Assembly: GCF_002300555.2 (NCBI RefSeq)
Contig: NZ_NTHN02000025.1
Span: 1 to 64,000, forward strand
Direction: 5' to 3'
Source: Alloyangia mangrovi
GTDB taxonomy: Bacteria; Pseudomonadota; Alphaproteobacteria; Rhodobacterales; Rhodobacteraceae
DNA length: 64,000 nucleotides
Both the position numbers and the translations under genes were made by a program. Shown here piece after piece: positions 63,205 to 64,000 of the stretch. Every line of letters starts with the position of its first letter. Position 1 is the first letter of the stretch. A model generated the notes under the pieces. It saw nothing but the letters and a program-made list of their open reading frames with translations, made no database searches and was not told the DNA's origin.

Positions 63205-63864
63205 ATGATCCGGAAAGATATGTCTCCACCGCCTGTCAAGAAGCCCCGGCGCGGCCGCCCGCCCGGGGTGCCGGAGGCCTCGCAGTCCCGCCGCAACCTC
63301 ATCCGCGCCGGGCTCGAGCACCTGACCGAGAAAGGATATTCTTCTGTCGGGGTCGACGAGATCCTGAAAACCGCGAAGGTTCCCAAGGGGAGCTTTTACC
63401 ACCACTTCCGCAACAAGGCCGATTTCGGCCTCGCACTCATTGCTGCCTACGACACCTATTTCGCCGGGCTTCTGGATCAGGCATTCCTCGACGAAGACCG
63501 CTCACCTCTGGAACGGCTCGGCCTCTTCACCATGATGGCCGAGGAAGGCATGGCCCGGCATGGCTTTCGGCGCGGTTGCCTCGTCGGAAATCTGGGCCAG
63601 GAAATGGGGGCCTTGCCCGACGACTTCCGTGGCGCGCTCATGGACGTTCTGGAGACATGGCAAAAGCGCACTGCGCAGCTTTTCAGGGACGCGCAGGCGC
63701 GCGGAGAGCTTTCCGGGGCGCATGATCCCGACGCGCTTGCCGAGGTCTTCTGGATCGGCTGGGAAGGCGCGATCTTGCGCGCCAAGCTCGAGCTGCGCCC
63801 CGACCCCCTGCGCAGGTTCACCAAGACGTTCGTTCGCCTCTTCGAGACCCAGACACCCAAATAA
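63205..63864 (+). CDS. acuR: TetR-family acrylate-responsive repressor AcuR
   Basis: This 219-residue TetR-family protein closely matches AcuR of Rhodobacter sphaeroides as I recall it. It has a basic N-terminus (KKPRRGRPPGVPEASQSRRN), a helix-turn-helix region SVGVDEILKTAKVPKGSFYH, and the conserved GFRRGCLVGNLGQEMGALPD and FWIGWEGAILRAKLELRPDP. AcuR represses acuR-acuI (and DMSP lyase genes in some strains) until acrylate binds. The gene is followed 15 bp later by acuI. The ATG is 4 bp after a strong palindrome, with no clear ribosome site, so a leaderless or very short leader transcript is possible. Confidence 0.92.
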   Translation: MIRKDMSPPPVKKPRRGRPPGVPEASQSRRNLIRAGLEHLTEKGYSSVGVDEILKTAKVPKGSFYHHFRNKADFGLALIAAYDTYFAGLLDQAFLDEDRSPLERLGLFTMMAEEGMARHGFRRGCLVGNLGQEMGALPDDFRGALMDVLETWQKRTAQLFRDAQARGELSGAHDPDALAEVFWIGWEGAILRAKLELRPDPLRRFTKTFVRLFETQTPK

Positions 63865-63879
63865 CCGAAGGACAAGACC

Positions 63880-64000
63880 ATGAAAGCCGTGCTGATCGAG
63901 AAGCCCGAAAACACCCAGTCCGTATCGGTGACAGAGGTGACTGAAGAGCAGTTGCCCGATGGGGACGTCCTGGTCGACGTCGCCTATTCGACCCTGAACT
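63880..64000 (+). CDS. acuI: Acrylyl-CoA reductase AcuI, N-terminal part (cut by window edge)
   Basis: The first 40 residues ([20 protein letters not shown] onward, ending in VDVAYSTLN) match the start of the medium-chain dehydrogenase AcuI/YhdH, which reduces toxic acryloyl-CoA to propionyl-CoA with NADPH. CGAAGGACAAGACC supplies the ribosome site. Together with acuR it protects against acrylate, for example from DMSP cleavage; a DMSP lyase gene might follow outside the window. Confidence 0.9.
   Translation, partial: MKAVLIEKPENTQSVSVTEVTEEQLPDGDVLVDVAYSTLN

Overview
The window is GC-rich (roughly 65%) bacterial DNA that reads as an alphaproteobacterium of the Rhodobacterales (Roseobacter group). 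The evidence is the acuR-acuI acryloyl-CoA genes at the right edge, a complete paa cluster carrying both the short PaaN dehydrogenase and PaaZ, a cytochrome oxidase with fused subunits I and III, and the general codon use. No rRNA, tRNA, CRISPR array or transposase was seen. Nearly all of it is metabolic accessory DNA.

Layout. 1-6.9 kb: the tail of an unknown gene, then a FadR-type regulator, a cystathionine beta-lyase-like PLP enzyme and a sugar-type ABC importer in one operon. 6.9-31.5 kb: a phenylacetate (paa) island. One leftward operon runs paaN, a Liv-type ABC importer (five genes) and a FadJ-like fusion enzyme. A rightward set is paaG-paaI-paaK followed by the TetR gene paaR. A second leftward operon is paaJ-A-B-C-D-E, an extra PaaA/C-like protein, paaZ and paaY. 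Upstream lie paaX and a fused indolepyruvate ferredoxin oxidoreductase with a divergent Lrp-type regulator. Together these could turn phenylalanine-derived arylpyruvates or imported phenylacetate into acetyl-CoA and succinyl-CoA. Near-identical palindromes (15101-15114 and 26975-26988) sit in front of the paa operons and probably bind PaaR.

32.4-36.4 kb: a decaying ABC importer / dual-specificity phosphatase / LacI operon. 36.7-41.4 kb: metY, and divergently a molybdenum hydroxylase (isoquinoline 1-oxidoreductase type) with a diheme cytochrome. 42-43 kb: a PAP2-like membrane protein. 43.2-48.9 kb: a leftward caa3-like oxidase operon (subunit II with cytochrome c domain, subunit I/III fusion, small membrane protein, CtaG-like protein, triheme cytochrome c). 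49.3-54.4 kb: a TetR gene and divergent RND efflux pair. 54.7-55.3 kb: a broken L,D-transpeptidase. 55.7-62.7 kb: a leftward operon with a VOC-like protein, M20 amidohydrolase, LysR regulator, beta-hydroxyacid dehydrogenase, aldehyde dehydrogenase and two membrane proteins (one DUF3100-like). 63.2-64 kb: acuR and the start of acuI.

The most striking observation is that every G/C homopolymer of seven bases I could find (six of them) lies inside a gene and shifts its frame by +1. Each gene is restored by reading six bases. An A6 tract in the VOC-like gene does the same. This is either a systematic base-calling problem or a genuine slippage/mutator signature, and it decides whether about seven genes here are pseudogenes. 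Separately, the 32-36 kb operon carries lesions that are not homopolymeric (a 1-nt deletion and a truncated, chimeric permease), so real decay also occurs. All homology calls are from reading the translations; no database search was run.
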